Assembly (NCBI GenBank): GCA_016297945.1
Contig: JAEDFR010000012.1
Span: 1-41,644 of the forward strand
Direction of reading: 5' to 3'
Length of the DNA stretch: 41,644 nucleotides
DNA from: Lachnospiraceae bacterium
GTDB lineage: Bacteria; Bacillota; Clostridia; Lachnospirales; Lachnospiraceae
Part shown: positions 35,113-41,644 of the stretch, piece by piece
How the letters are laid out: every line of letters starts with the position of its first letter
Numbering within the stretch: position 1 is the first letter of the stretch
Notes under the pieces: model-generated
Told to the model about the DNA's origin: nothing
The model's database searches: none
The model's input: the letters and a program-made list of their open reading frames with translations, nothing else
Position numbers and translations under genes: made by a program

Positions 35113-35470
35113 TTTTCCAACTCGTCAACAGGAAAGTTAAATTGTCTTGCTATAAAATATTTCATCATCATTACGCCAAGTCCCAATATATCCAAATTTT
35201 TCGTATAGATGTTGATTACCTACACTAAAAACTGGTGTGGATAATTTCCATTCCTTTACATGAGGAAATAATTCTTGTGCCATATAAAGTACTTTATATC
35301 CATATCCTCTTCCCTGGTATTACCATTTCGTCACAAAAATTGGTTCCTGATCCTCGTGTACTAGATTGGAAATCTCAGCTATATTGTGTAAATCCTAAAA
35401 CAAGCAATCGTGACAAAAACTCAATTTCATAAAATATGATTTTTTTCAGCAATATACATCACTTCATTAA
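35113..35470 (-). pseudogene. GNAT-family N-acetyltransferase remnant
   Basis: The minus strand encodes, with an internal TAA and a frameshift upstream, HNIAEISNLVHEDQEPIF, VTKW, stop, then YQGRGYGYKVLYMAQELF, the acetyl-CoA-binding motif A (QGRGYG) of GNAT enzymes. It continues VFSVGNQHLYEKFGYIGTW, motif B and the end of the fold, to a TAA at about 35113. The N-terminal part cannot be read in one frame. 34933-35112 and 35471-35560 hold nothing I can name. Probably dead cargo of the integrated element. Confidence 0.7.
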
Positions 35471-35560
35471 ATGAGCATACTTTGTCTACACTCTGAAATG
35501 CAAAGCACAATCTGCTTTGTTGATAATACCAATTTTCCAGAAATAGATAGGATTTTTACA

Positions 35561-35860
35561 TTACAATTTATTCCAGTAGTTATTAATGTCTGCTGGAAGA
35601 TTTTCTATACTATCACCAATCACTTCTAAATACTCTTCCTCTATCATCTCTGGAACAGATGAAAAAATACGAACAAACTTCATCGTATCGCGTACAATTA
35701 TTTTACACTCAAAACTTGTAATCCCAAACTCCGATGTATCTCGATAACCCTTAACAGAATATTCTTGTAATTCACCATCTTCATCTTGAAATCTTAACTT
35801 CAACGGTATTATTTTCCCCTCCATTGTATGTTGGCAAATTAAATCTATTCTTTTATCCAC
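35561..35860 (-). CDS. Small protein of unknown function, paralog of the gene at 36173
   Basis: I start at the GTG at 35860 (VDKRIDLICQHTMEG), which has AAGGAC nine bases upstream, giving 99 residues. The longer frame to 35935 runs through a terminator. The first half closely matches the protein at 36173-36487 (RIDLICQ / GKIIPLKLRFQDEDGELQEY versus RIDVICQ / GTIIPIKMRVADEDQEVQQY), so the two are paralogs. It is beta-rich and soluble, with no cysteine pair or signal peptide. A terminator lies between it and the preceding gene, so it is at least partly separately expressed. Function unknown. Confidence 0.7.
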   Translation of the reverse strand: MDKRIDLICQHTMEGKIIPLKLRFQDEDGELQEYSVKGYRDTSEFGITSFECKIIVRDTMKFVRIFSSVPEMIEEEYLEVIGDSIENLPADINNYWNKL

Positions 35861-35911
35861 GCGAACATCGTCCTTTATAACAAAACTATGAATACATTTT
35901 ATCACATAAAA

Positions 35912-35943
35912 GCCAAAAAAAGAAAGGCTTTGCACCTTTCTTT
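35912..35943 (-). terminator. Intrinsic terminator after the 68-residue gene
   Basis: Minus strand AGAAAGG pairs with CCTTTCT around a 7-base loop and runs into TTTTTT. It separates the SOS-promoter unit (36487-35950) from the third small gene. Confidence 0.8.
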
Positions 35944-35949
35944 AAATAT

Positions 35950-36156
35950 TTATGAACTACAGCCACTAATAATTGCATCTGATATCGGTGAATGATCTTC
36001 TTTAATTTCATTCTTTTCACGATTTACTTTTTCAAGTACTGCTTCTAATTCTTCTCTTGTATATCCAGGAAAGCTAGATTCTAATCCGTCTATCCCTAAT
36101 CCCATTTGACACATTGTCGTAACAGCTCTTGTTGTCTGTTCATCTAATTTCTTCAT
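35950..36156 (-). CDS. Small protein of unknown function, 68 residues
   Basis: The ATG at 36156 (MKKLDEQTTRAVTTM) has GTGGGGG upstream and follows the previous gene by 16 nt; a TTG 24 bp earlier is a weaker choice. The product reads as two or three helices (TRAVTTMCQMGLGIDGLESS, then YTREELEAVLEKVNREKNEI) and ends in GCSS. No family is recognised. Its position directly after the SOS-controlled gene and before that gene's paralog suggests the three form one functional set. Confidence 0.65.
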   Translation of the reverse strand: MKKLDEQTTRAVTTMCQMGLGIDGLESSFPGYTREELEAVLEKVNREKNEIKEDHSPISDAIISGCSS

Positions 36157-36172
36157 ATGTACCCCCACACTA

Positions 36173-36487
36173 TTATCCAAATTGTGTTTTTAAATCAACC
36201 ATCCAAATCTGATCTCTTGGATTGTAAAAAATGACTACTGTCTTTAACTTTTTGAAAATCTCAATTTTGCATTCAAACACACGAATTATTCGATCCGATG
36301 TGACTACAACGCCATTAGGCATCGTATACTTCGAATGACCGGTAATCTCTCTGTACTCTTTTATTAAATATTGCTGCACTTCTTGATCTTCATCTGCCAC
36401 TCTCATTTTAATTGGAATAATAGTTCCATCTCTACAATTTTGACAAATGACATCAATACGGCGATCCATCTCCTGTATTGCTCCCAT
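36173..36487 (-). CDS. Small protein of unknown function, first gene of an SOS-type unit
   Basis: 104 residues (MGAIQEMDRRIDVICQ), ATG preceded by GGAAGTG. It is paralogous to the protein at 35561 over the first half (RID-ICQ motif, two-strand segment with Glu/Asp turn). The second half (VTSDRIIRVFECKIEIFKKL) is beta-rich. Soluble, no known fold. A near-consensus promoter 40-75 bp upstream contains a LexA-type box, so expression should rise after DNA damage. Gene order, small size and residence in an integrated element resemble phage or element accessory or defence genes, but function is not known. Confidence 0.72.
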   Translation of the reverse strand: MGAIQEMDRRIDVICQNCRDGTIIPIKMRVADEDQEVQQYLIKEYREITGHSKYTMPNGVVVTSDRIIRVFECKIEIFKKLKTVVIFYNPRDQIWMVDLKTQFG

Positions 36488-36524
36488 ATCAAATCACTTC
36501 CATTTATCAATTGTTGTGATTTAT

Positions 36525-36555
36525 AATATAGAACATTTGTTCGATTAAATCAAGT
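36525..36555 (-). promoter_or_regulatory. Promoter with embedded LexA-type SOS box
   Basis: On the minus strand TTGATT (-35) and TATATT (-10) are separated by 17 bp. Inside the spacer and touching the -10 is CGAACAAATGTTCT (36543-36530), matching the Gram-positive DinR/LexA consensus CGAACRNRYGTTYC at all but the last base. The core GAACATTTGTTC is an inverted repeat apart from its centre. A repressor there would block the promoter of the small gene starting at 36487. Confidence 0.78.
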
Positions 36556-36580
36556 GCAAATTTTATTTTTTCTTTCATAG

Positions 36581-36609
36581 AAAAATGGGTAGTGCTACAG
36601 CATTACCCA
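36581..36609 (-). terminator. Probable terminator upstream of the SOS unit
   Basis: TGGGTA-GTGC / GCA-TACCCA stem (36586-36609, one mismatch) with T-run TTTTT on the minus strand. It would stop read-through from metA into the small-gene unit. Confidence 0.6.
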
Positions 36610-36744
36610 CCTATTTCATAATAATATTTTACCATATTATTATTTCACGTAAATAATTAAAAAGTAACCAAATAGAAACCTATAACATGGTGGGGATATT
36701 TACAAAGATCTTGCTTTCTGCCTTAATAAATTAGTTAATTATTC

Positions 36745-36905
36745 TTGACCCCACTAAATTATTTTGACCCCATTTCCGACTCCAATTTGACTCCATTTTG
36801 ACCCCATTTTTACGATAATTTGCGATAATTTGCGATAATTTACGAACATTTGTTTTGGGGTATTTTCGCACACTAAAGTGTAAAAGGATGCTTGATTTTA
36901 CTGGG
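36745..36905. repeat. Probable integrase arm-type sites, proximal end
   Basis: Four TTGACYCCA repeats (starting near 36745, 36764, 36787 and 36798) are followed by four 10-bp direct repeats (CGATAATTTG at 36813, again at 36823, CGATAATTTA at 36833, CGAACATTTG at 36843). CTTGATTTTACTGGG (36891-36905), the inverted mate of the distal end, comes next. This fills the 445-bp gene-free stretch 36488-36932 together with the SOS promoter and terminator. Confidence 0.6.
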
Positions 36906-36932
36906 CTTGTCGGCTGTCAGATGACCAAAATA

Positions 36933-37838
36933 CTACAAAACATAAGGAGTTATTTGATACACGTAATAATTGAGCCAATTGCTATATAAATTGTTGCTAT
37001 GGCTTCTCCACTGCAGATGAGGTTTTTGTGTCGGATCATCATTCGGAAAATAATTCTTAGGCACCTGGATGTCCAGTCCTTTCTTTTTATCACGGAAATA
37101 TTCTTCCTGCAGTGTCAGGCGGTCATATTCGGAATGCCCCATGACAAAAAACTGCTTTCCTTCTCCCGCCATCACAAGATAAACACCGGCTTCCTCCGAT
37201 TCTGCCAATACCGTCAAGGCTTCACAGGCATGAATATCTTCACTTTTCACCTCGGTATGACGGCTGTGAGGTGCCATAAAATAATCATCAAAACCTCTTA
37301 CAATCGGAATTTTTCGGTTCATCACTTTATGTTCATATACACCAAAGACCTTCTTTGGCAAAATGTGCTTTTGCAATCCGTAATGATAATATAAGCCTGC
37401 CTGCGCTCCCCAGCAGATATGAAAGGTAGATGTCACATTGGTCTTTGACCACTCCATAACTTCACATAGTTCTTCCCAATAGTCCACTTCTTCATATTCC
37501 ATATGTTCCACGGGAGCTCCCGTAATAATCAGTCCATCAAATTTTTTCCATTTGATGTCATCAAAGGATTCATAAAATCGATTTAAATGATTTGCAGAAG
37601 TATTTAATGAAATATGACTTTTCATATTTAAAAAAGTCACATCTATCTGCAATGGTGTATTGGACAATGCTCTTAATAGCTGTAATTCCGTATCCTGCTT
37701 GACCGGCATCAGATTGAGAATCACAATCTGAAGTGGTCTGATATCCTGATTGATGGCACGAAACTCGTCCATGACAAATATATTTTCATTTTCCAAAATC
37801 TCCTTTGCAGGAAGATCGCTTTGTGTTCTGATTGGCAT
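36933..37838 (-). CDS. metAA: Homoserine O-acetyltransferase (MetA family)
   Basis: I use the ATG at 37838 (MPIRTQSDLPAKEIL) with AGAAGG upstream, giving 301 residues. The frame open to 37919 is repeat DNA. The catalytic residues fall at the family positions: Cys142 (FHICWGAQAG), His235 and Glu237 (GHSEYDR). Residue 111 is Glu (TGAPVEHMEYEEVDYW). In this family Glu111 marks use of acetyl-CoA and Gly111 succinyl-CoA, so acetylation of homoserine in methionine synthesis is the better call. The last seven codons and stop (CAA ATA ACT CCT TAT GTT TTG TAG) come from an integrated element and replace the host codons now found at 32032-32054. No S-box or T-box leader is seen. Confidence 0.94.
   Translation of the reverse strand: MPIRTQSDLPAKEILENENIFVMDEFRAINQDIRPLQIVILNLMPVKQDTELQLLRALSNTPLQIDVTFLNMKSHISLNTSANHLNRFYESFDDIKWKKFDGLIITGAPVEHMEYEEVDYWEELCEVMEWSKTNVTSTFHICWGAQAGLYYHYGLQKHILPKKVFGVYEHKVMNRKIPIVRGFDDYFMAPHSRHTEVKSEDIHACEALTVLAESEEAGVYLVMAGEGKQFFVMGHSEYDRLTLQEEYFRDKKKGLDIQVPKNYFPNDDPTQKPHLQWRSHSNNLYSNWLNYYVYQITPYVL
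36955..36969. other. Proximal attachment core (att) inside metA
   Basis: TGATACACGTAATAA, identical to 32054-32068, lies within the metA coding sequence just before its last seven codons. The two cores bound a 4.9-kb element. Confidence 0.85.
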
Positions 37839-37878
37839 GATAAAACCTTCTTTTCTATAATCAATCTGTAATAAAGCT

Positions 37879-37917
37879 AAAGATGTTGGGGCAAAGTATA
37901 TTCTACCCACGATACAC
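37879..37917 (+). repeat. Dispersed palindromic element, copy F (diverged left end)
   Basis: AGATGTTGGGGCAAAGTATA, then TTCTACCCACGATACAC, matches the left 40 bp of copies B and E with several substitutions. It lies about 40 bp before the metA start, inside the metA leader. 37918-38079 shows AT-rich DNA with no gene or clear promoter. Confidence 0.55.
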
Positions 37918-38079
37918 AACTTTTCTTATCATATCATCTTTTACCTACTACGTAAAGTTACATAAAGATATGGAAAACTCATAAAGTTACGAAAAACTCA
38001 TCAACAATTTACTCATCAACAGTTTCCAAATATATAGATAAATATACAGACATTCCTTATCAATAGTACTTCTACCAAA

Positions 38080-40068
38080 TTACTTTTCCAGCATGGAAAT
38101 AAACTCCTTTTCCGAAATAATCGGAATTCCGAGTTCTTTTGCTTTTTTGTTTTTGCCGGAAGTCGATGTCACATCATTATTAATCAGGTAATTGGTCTTA
38201 GATGAAACACTACCTGCAACCTTACCGCCTTTTTGTTCAATCACATCTTTTACCTCGTTCCGGTTTGCGTAATGATAAACATTGCCGGTAATAACAAATG
38301 TCATGCCTGCAAAAATCTGCTCTTCCTCATTTTGTTCCGGTTTCTCAATCTGCAGCTCTTCCAATAGTTCCAATGCGTTTTGGGCTTTCTTCTCATCCGT
38401 AAAATAAGAAATAATACCTTCCGCAAGGACTTCTCCAATGCCGTCTACCTCAGACAACTCTTCCATTGTGGCAGACTTTATCTTTTCAAAGTCATATTGA
38501 AATGCTTTACACAGCATTTTGGCATTGGCAACTCCGATCCCGGTTATCCCGATTGCATAAAGATATCTGGGCAGCGTAGTATTTCTTGCCTGTTCTAGTG
38601 ACGCCATCAGATTTTGGAAAGATTTTTCACCAAAGCCATCCATTTCCGTAATTTCTTTTTCAAATCTGTTTAATCGGAAAATATCAGCAAAACTGTGAAC
38701 AAATCCTTTTGCAATAAATTTTTCCAGTGTCGCCTCGCTCAGTCCGTCAATATTGAGAGCATCCCGACTTACCATCAAGGTAAAGGACTTTATTTTTTTT
38801 GCTTCGCACTCAGGGTTGGGGCAAACCAGTGTTTTTGTATCATTTTCCTGACAAATCTGTGTTGCTTTCCCACATACCGGACAAGTTTTTGGAATCTGTA
38901 TTTTCCTGCTTCTTGTCAGATTTTCCGCAATCTGTGGAATAATCATGTTTGCTTTATAAACCGTAATCTGATCCCCAATTCCCAATTCCAGTTCTTCCAT
39001 AATGCTCAGATTATGAACACTCGCCCTGCTGACGGTCGTTCCTTCCAACTGTACGGGTTCAAAAATGGCAACGGGATTGATTAATCCCGTCCTGCTTGGA
39101 CTCCATTCGATTTCAAGTAAGGTTGTCTGGGCTGTTTCATCTGCCCATTTAAATGCTATGGAATCACGGGGAAATTTCGCCGTTCTTCCCAATGATTCCC
39201 CGTATGCAAGATCGCACAGTGTTAAAACCAGTCCATCCGACGGGACATCGTAATCCACAATCTTTGTTGCAAACTGTTCAATCGTATCCATAATGGTATC
39301 GGGATTTACACGGTAATATTCTACTACATCAAACCCCTGCTCTTTTAAAAACAAAAACTGATTTTCTCTGTCATTTTTAAAATCAACTGCCACACCATCC
39401 GCTCCTATGGCATCAACCAGGTTAAAAGCAAACAGACGTACATTTCTTTTAGAAGTAATCTCATTGTTTAATTGTCTGACCGAACCACTGCATAGATTAC
39501 GTGGATTTTTGTATTTGGTCTCCGCATCTGCAATCTCTGCATTCACTTTTTCAAAATCAGAATACGTAATAACTGCTTCTCCACGCAAAATCAATCTTCC
39601 TTCAAATGCAATTTTATGCGGAATGTTTTTAAAAACTCTGGCATTGTTGGTGATAACTTCACCAATTTCCCCGTTTCCGCGTGTAACCGCTTTTTGCAGG
39701 GTGCCGTTATCATAAGTAAGCACAATGGTAAGACCATCCAGTTTCCAGGAAAGCAAAGCTTCTTTTCCGTTTAACCATTCGCGCAGTTCTTCTCTGCTCT
39801 TGGTCTTTGCCAGAGAAAGCATCGGCTTTTCATGGCGTTCCTTGGGCAGTTCGTCCACCGCTTCGAATCCAACATGGATGGTCGGACTGTTAGACAAAAC
39901 AACACCTGTCTCTTCCTCTAACAAAACCAGCTCATCATACAAAGCATCGTATTCATAATTACTCATAATTTCCATATCCTTTGCATAGTAAGCATAGGCT
40001 GCCTTATTTAAAACATCAATCAGTTCCTTCATTCGTTCTGTTTTACTCTGATCCACTTTACCCATCAT
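38080..40068 (-). CDS. ligA: NAD-dependent DNA ligase
   Basis: 662 residues, about the usual length. The N-terminal Ia domain (YAYYAKDMEIMSNYEYDALY) is followed by the adenylation domain with Lys109 in SWKLDGLTIVL, the OB fold, a zinc finger (CPVCGK ... CPNPEC), helix-hairpin-helix repeats (ITGIGVANAKML, EVDGIGEVLAEGI) and a C-terminal BRCT domain (FVITGNVYHYANRNEV). It joins nicks using NAD. Two usually invariant spots differ: the residues before the lysine (SW in place of EP) and the RGDGxxGEDVT motif, here RGNGEIGEVIT (130-140). The window shows only one copy, so this may be a divergent main ligase or a second one. It lies 80 nt after the pseudouridine synthase on the same strand. Confidence 0.93.
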   Translation of the reverse strand: MMGKVDQSKTERMKELIDVLNKAAYAYYAKDMEIMSNYEYDALYDELVLLEEETGVVLSNSPTIHVGFEAVDELPKERHEKPMLSLAKTKSREELREWLNGKEALLSWKLDGLTIVLTYDNGTLQKAVTRGNGEIGEVITNNARVFKNIPHKIAFEGRLILRGEAVITYSDFEKVNAEIADAETKYKNPRNLCSGSVRQLNNEITSKRNVRLFAFNLVDAIGADGVAVDFKNDRENQFLFLKEQGFDVVEYYRVNPDTIMDTIEQFATKIVDYDVPSDGLVLTLCDLAYGESLGRTAKFPRDSIAFKWADETAQTTLLEIEWSPSRTGLINPVAIFEPVQLEGTTVSRASVHNLSIMEELELGIGDQITVYKANMIIPQIAENLTRSRKIQIPKTCPVCGKATQICQENDTKTLVCPNPECEAKKIKSFTLMVSRDALNIDGLSEATLEKFIAKGFVHSFADIFRLNRFEKEITEMDGFGEKSFQNLMASLEQARNTTLPRYLYAIGITGIGVANAKMLCKAFQYDFEKIKSATMEELSEVDGIGEVLAEGIISYFTDEKKAQNALELLEELQIEKPEQNEEEQIFAGMTFVITGNVYHYANRNEVKDVIEQKGGKVAGSVSSKTNYLINNDVTSTSGKNKKAKELGIPIISEKEFISMLEK

Positions 40069-40148
40069 TCTTTCCCTTTGTTTTCCTAATTATGAATAAT
40101 ATCTATTTTTTCTTGCAACTGTTCAGATATCAATTTACATATTTGTAG

Positions 40149-40949
40149 CTAAGCTTGAATCCCGGCTTCTGCATAAAGCATGCTCAGTTCCTCACCGCTT
40201 ACCAAACGATATTCTCCGGGCTTTAGTTTTCCTAATTCCACATTTGCCACACGAACTCTTTTTAACGAAAGCACTTCCTGCCCGGATGCCTCACACATAC
40301 GTCGGATCTGTCGATTCAGTCCCTGGGTAAGAACAATCCGAAAGGTCCTCTTGCCCACAGCCTCTATTCTGCATGGTCTGGTGGTCTGTTCAAGTTCTTT
40401 TAGATAAATTCCGTTCGCCATTTTACTTAGAAAATCATCCGAAATATCCTTTTTAACTTTTACGACATACTCCTTTTCGTGGCGGTTTGCTCCACGCATC
40501 AGTTTATCAATCAAATTACCGTCATTTGTCATTAATAAAAGTCCTTCCGAATCCTTATCCAGACGACCGGCATATGTGACCCGCACAGGAAATTGCAATT
40601 GATCAGACACCAGCTTATCCGCATGCCTGTCTTTTTGAGAACAGACAACACCAACGGGCTTATAATATGCTAAAACAACCGCATCCTGTTTTCCACTGAT
40701 AACTTTGTGATTACAGATGACCTCATCCTTTGAAAAAACACGGTCTCCTGCTTTTGCCACAGCACCATTTACATAAACCACACCGCTTTCAATCAATTGG
40801 TCCGCTTCACGTCTGGAACAAATACCTGCCTGCGCAAGATATTTATTAAGACGGATACCCGAAAGTGAATCCTCTTTTTCTTCAAATTGCTTTTGATTTT
40901 TTATATTACTATTGGTTTTATTATTCATTTTATTATTTTTTCTACTCAT
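40149..40949 (-). CDS. rRNA pseudouridine synthase (RluB/RluF type, S4 domain)
   Basis: 266 residues. A Lys/Asn-rich N-terminal tail is followed by an S4 RNA-binding domain (RLNKYLAQAGICSRREADQL) and a RsuA/RluB/RluF-type catalytic domain. The catalytic aspartate is in AGRLDKDSEGLLLMTNDG. This places it among large-subunit rRNA pseudouridine synthases, closest by motif to RluF (YYKPVGVVCSQ), but the target base cannot be fixed. The start is uncertain: a weak ribosome site precedes the ATG at 40949, and another in-frame ATG lies seven codons later. Confidence 0.88.
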   Translation of the reverse strand: MSRKNNKMNNKTNSNIKNQKQFEEKEDSLSGIRLNKYLAQAGICSRREADQLIESGVVYVNGAVAKAGDRVFSKDEVICNHKVISGKQDAVVLAYYKPVGVVCSQKDRHADKLVSDQLQFPVRVTYAGRLDKDSEGLLLMTNDGNLIDKLMRGANRHEKEYVVKVKKDISDDFLSKMANGIYLKELEQTTRPCRIEAVGKRTFRIVLTQGLNRQIRRMCEASGQEVLSLKRVRVANVELGKLKPGEYRLVSGEELSMLYAEAGIQA

Positions 40950-41199
40950 ATTTTTCTATAAAACACACACACTATTTTTATCATTTAAAGTTATAACAAC
41001 GATGATAAAAAGGATAGATGTTATAAAGCATAAAATAATTAGGGAAATTTCTCAGCCTATTATCATTATTATAGTGGAATCGAACAATTATTTCCAGCAT
41101 AAAACACGTACACATGGCAAATACTAAGTAATGTTTACAAAAGGAGTTTTCTTTTTTGTAACCTGATGTATACAACTGTCAAGGAAAGGAGGAGGGTTC

Positions 41200-41409
41200 A
41201 TGAGAAACAGAGCAATTGATGCGATTATTCTGACGCTCGTTATCATTGGAGCAATCAACTGGGGACTAATCGGGTTTTTCGGTTTCAATCTGGTTTCCGC
41301 GGTTTTTGGCAGCATGACATGGGTTTCCCGCATTATTTACGCACTTGTGGGACTGGGCGGTTTATATTTAATCAGCTTTTATGGAAATCTGGGAGAAGAA
41401 GATGCCTAA
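41200..41409 (+). CDS. DUF378 small membrane protein (YuzA-like)
   Basis: 69 residues with two hydrophobic helices (about 7-30 and 43-63) and the family signature AIILTLVIIGAINWGLIGFF. The ribosome site AAAGGAGGAGG is very strong. Function unknown; family members are common in Firmicutes. It is a single-gene unit with its own terminator. 40950-41199 holds no other gene that I can support. Confidence 0.9.
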   Translation: MRNRAIDAIILTLVIIGAINWGLIGFFGFNLVSAVFGSMTWVSRIIYALVGLGGLYLISFYGNLGEEDA

Positions 41410-41455
41410 AAAAAACGGATGACAGAACCATAAAATCTGCCATCCGTTTTTTATG
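41408..41455 (+). terminator. Intrinsic terminator of the DUF378 gene
   Basis: AAAAAACGGATG and CAGA pair with TCTG and CATCCGTTTTTT around a short A-rich loop, overlapping the stop codon region. Confidence 0.85.
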
Positions 41456-41644
41456 ATATTATTCTACACCCTTTTCGAATTTGTGTTCCTGAAAAGAATA
41501 TGCGGGAAGTGCGATATATGGGATTTGCAGACCGATTATGCAGACGCTCTGCCACGTTTCTCGCATAGTTCGCAATCTTTGCGGGATGACAGTCACCCTT
41601 ACAAAAATATATATCTTTGCCGCTTCATACTTCAGTTTTCGGCA
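41450..41644 (-). pseudogene. Possible frameshifted gene fragment at the window edge
   Basis: On the minus strand one frame from the edge reads RKLKYEAAK. After an apparent frameshift the next frame reads DIYFCKGDCHPAKIANYARN, then VAERLHN, to a TAA near 41450. The composition looks protein-like but no single frame is intact and I recognise no family. It may be a decayed 3' end or chance. Confidence 0.25.

Noticed and set aside
36625..36720. Possible small RNA or gene between the SOS promoter and arm repeats
   Set aside because: AT-rich, with no frame of useful length, no terminator of its own and no recognisable structure.
37839..37919. 27-residue N-terminal extension of MetA
   Set aside because: It is repeat-derived DNA; the internal ATG has a ribosome site and puts Glu111, Cys142, His235 and Glu237 at family numbering.
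37839..38079. S-box or T-box leader for metA
   Set aside because: No conserved SAM-riboswitch or T-box blocks could be found; the stretch is AT-rich with a diverged repeat copy.
41124..41333. Minus-strand frame opposite the DUF378 gene
   Set aside because: Shadow of the plus-strand gene, which has a very strong ribosome site and a family match.

Overview
The window looks like chromosomal DNA of a low-GC Clostridia, most likely Lachnospiraceae. This rests on the gene families seen (giant acyl-CoA dehydratase activase-like protein, VanW-family protein, DUF378, YolD plus a UmuC-type polymerase, E111-type MetA), on base composition, and on Firmicutes-type Shine-Dalgarno sites. Species is not assigned. 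Almost all genes lie on the minus strand. No rRNA, tRNA or CRISPR array was seen.

Layout: (1) 1-8340: housekeeping and accessory genes: a 5'-truncated activase-like giant protein, a lipoprotein, galE, a zinc-binding DUF2225-like protein, a yolD/Y-family polymerase pair and a small orphan gene. (2) 8400-26260: a roughly 18-kb signalling island, nearly all on the minus strand. In transcription order it holds a VanW-family envelope protein, a PAS histidine kinase, a response regulator with a degenerate HD-GYP domain, cheR, cheB, a CheY-like receiver, cheA, cheW, a methyl-accepting protein with almost no extracellular domain, a hybrid kinase ending in an Hpt domain, and a hybrid kinase ending in a complete DegV domain. 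It closes with a diguanylate cyclase whose leader carries a c-di-GMP-I (GEMM) riboswitch and a terminator. No flagellar genes are present, so an alternative-function chemosensory pathway is plausible. (3) 26400-32000: a histidine phosphatase behind an amplified repeat element, a Dabb-domain protein, a GGDEF/EAL protein, nudC with a decayed degV remnant downstream, and a flavodoxin.

(4) 32054-36969: a small, decaying integrative element inserted in the 3' end of metA. A 15-bp core (TGATACACGTAATAA on the plus strand) is present at both ends. The far end keeps the displaced last codons of metA, while metA itself now ends in element-supplied codons that specify the same amino acids with different synonymous codons. 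Inside are a truncated tyrosine recombinase, a chemoreceptor, a broken GNAT acetyltransferase and three small unknown genes; two of the small genes are paralogs, and the first has a LexA-type SOS box inside its promoter. (5) 36933-41644: metA, ligA, a pseudouridine synthase and a DUF378 membrane protein.

A dispersed, palindromic, MITE-like repeat occurs at least five times (about 15.33, 21.86, 26.43, 31.98 and 37.88 kb), one copy with a 93-bp tandem amplification. The strongest candidates for undescribed biology are the kinase-receiver-DegV fusion, the metA-targeting element with its SOS-controlled small genes, and the riboswitch-controlled cyclase that lacks an inhibitory I-site.
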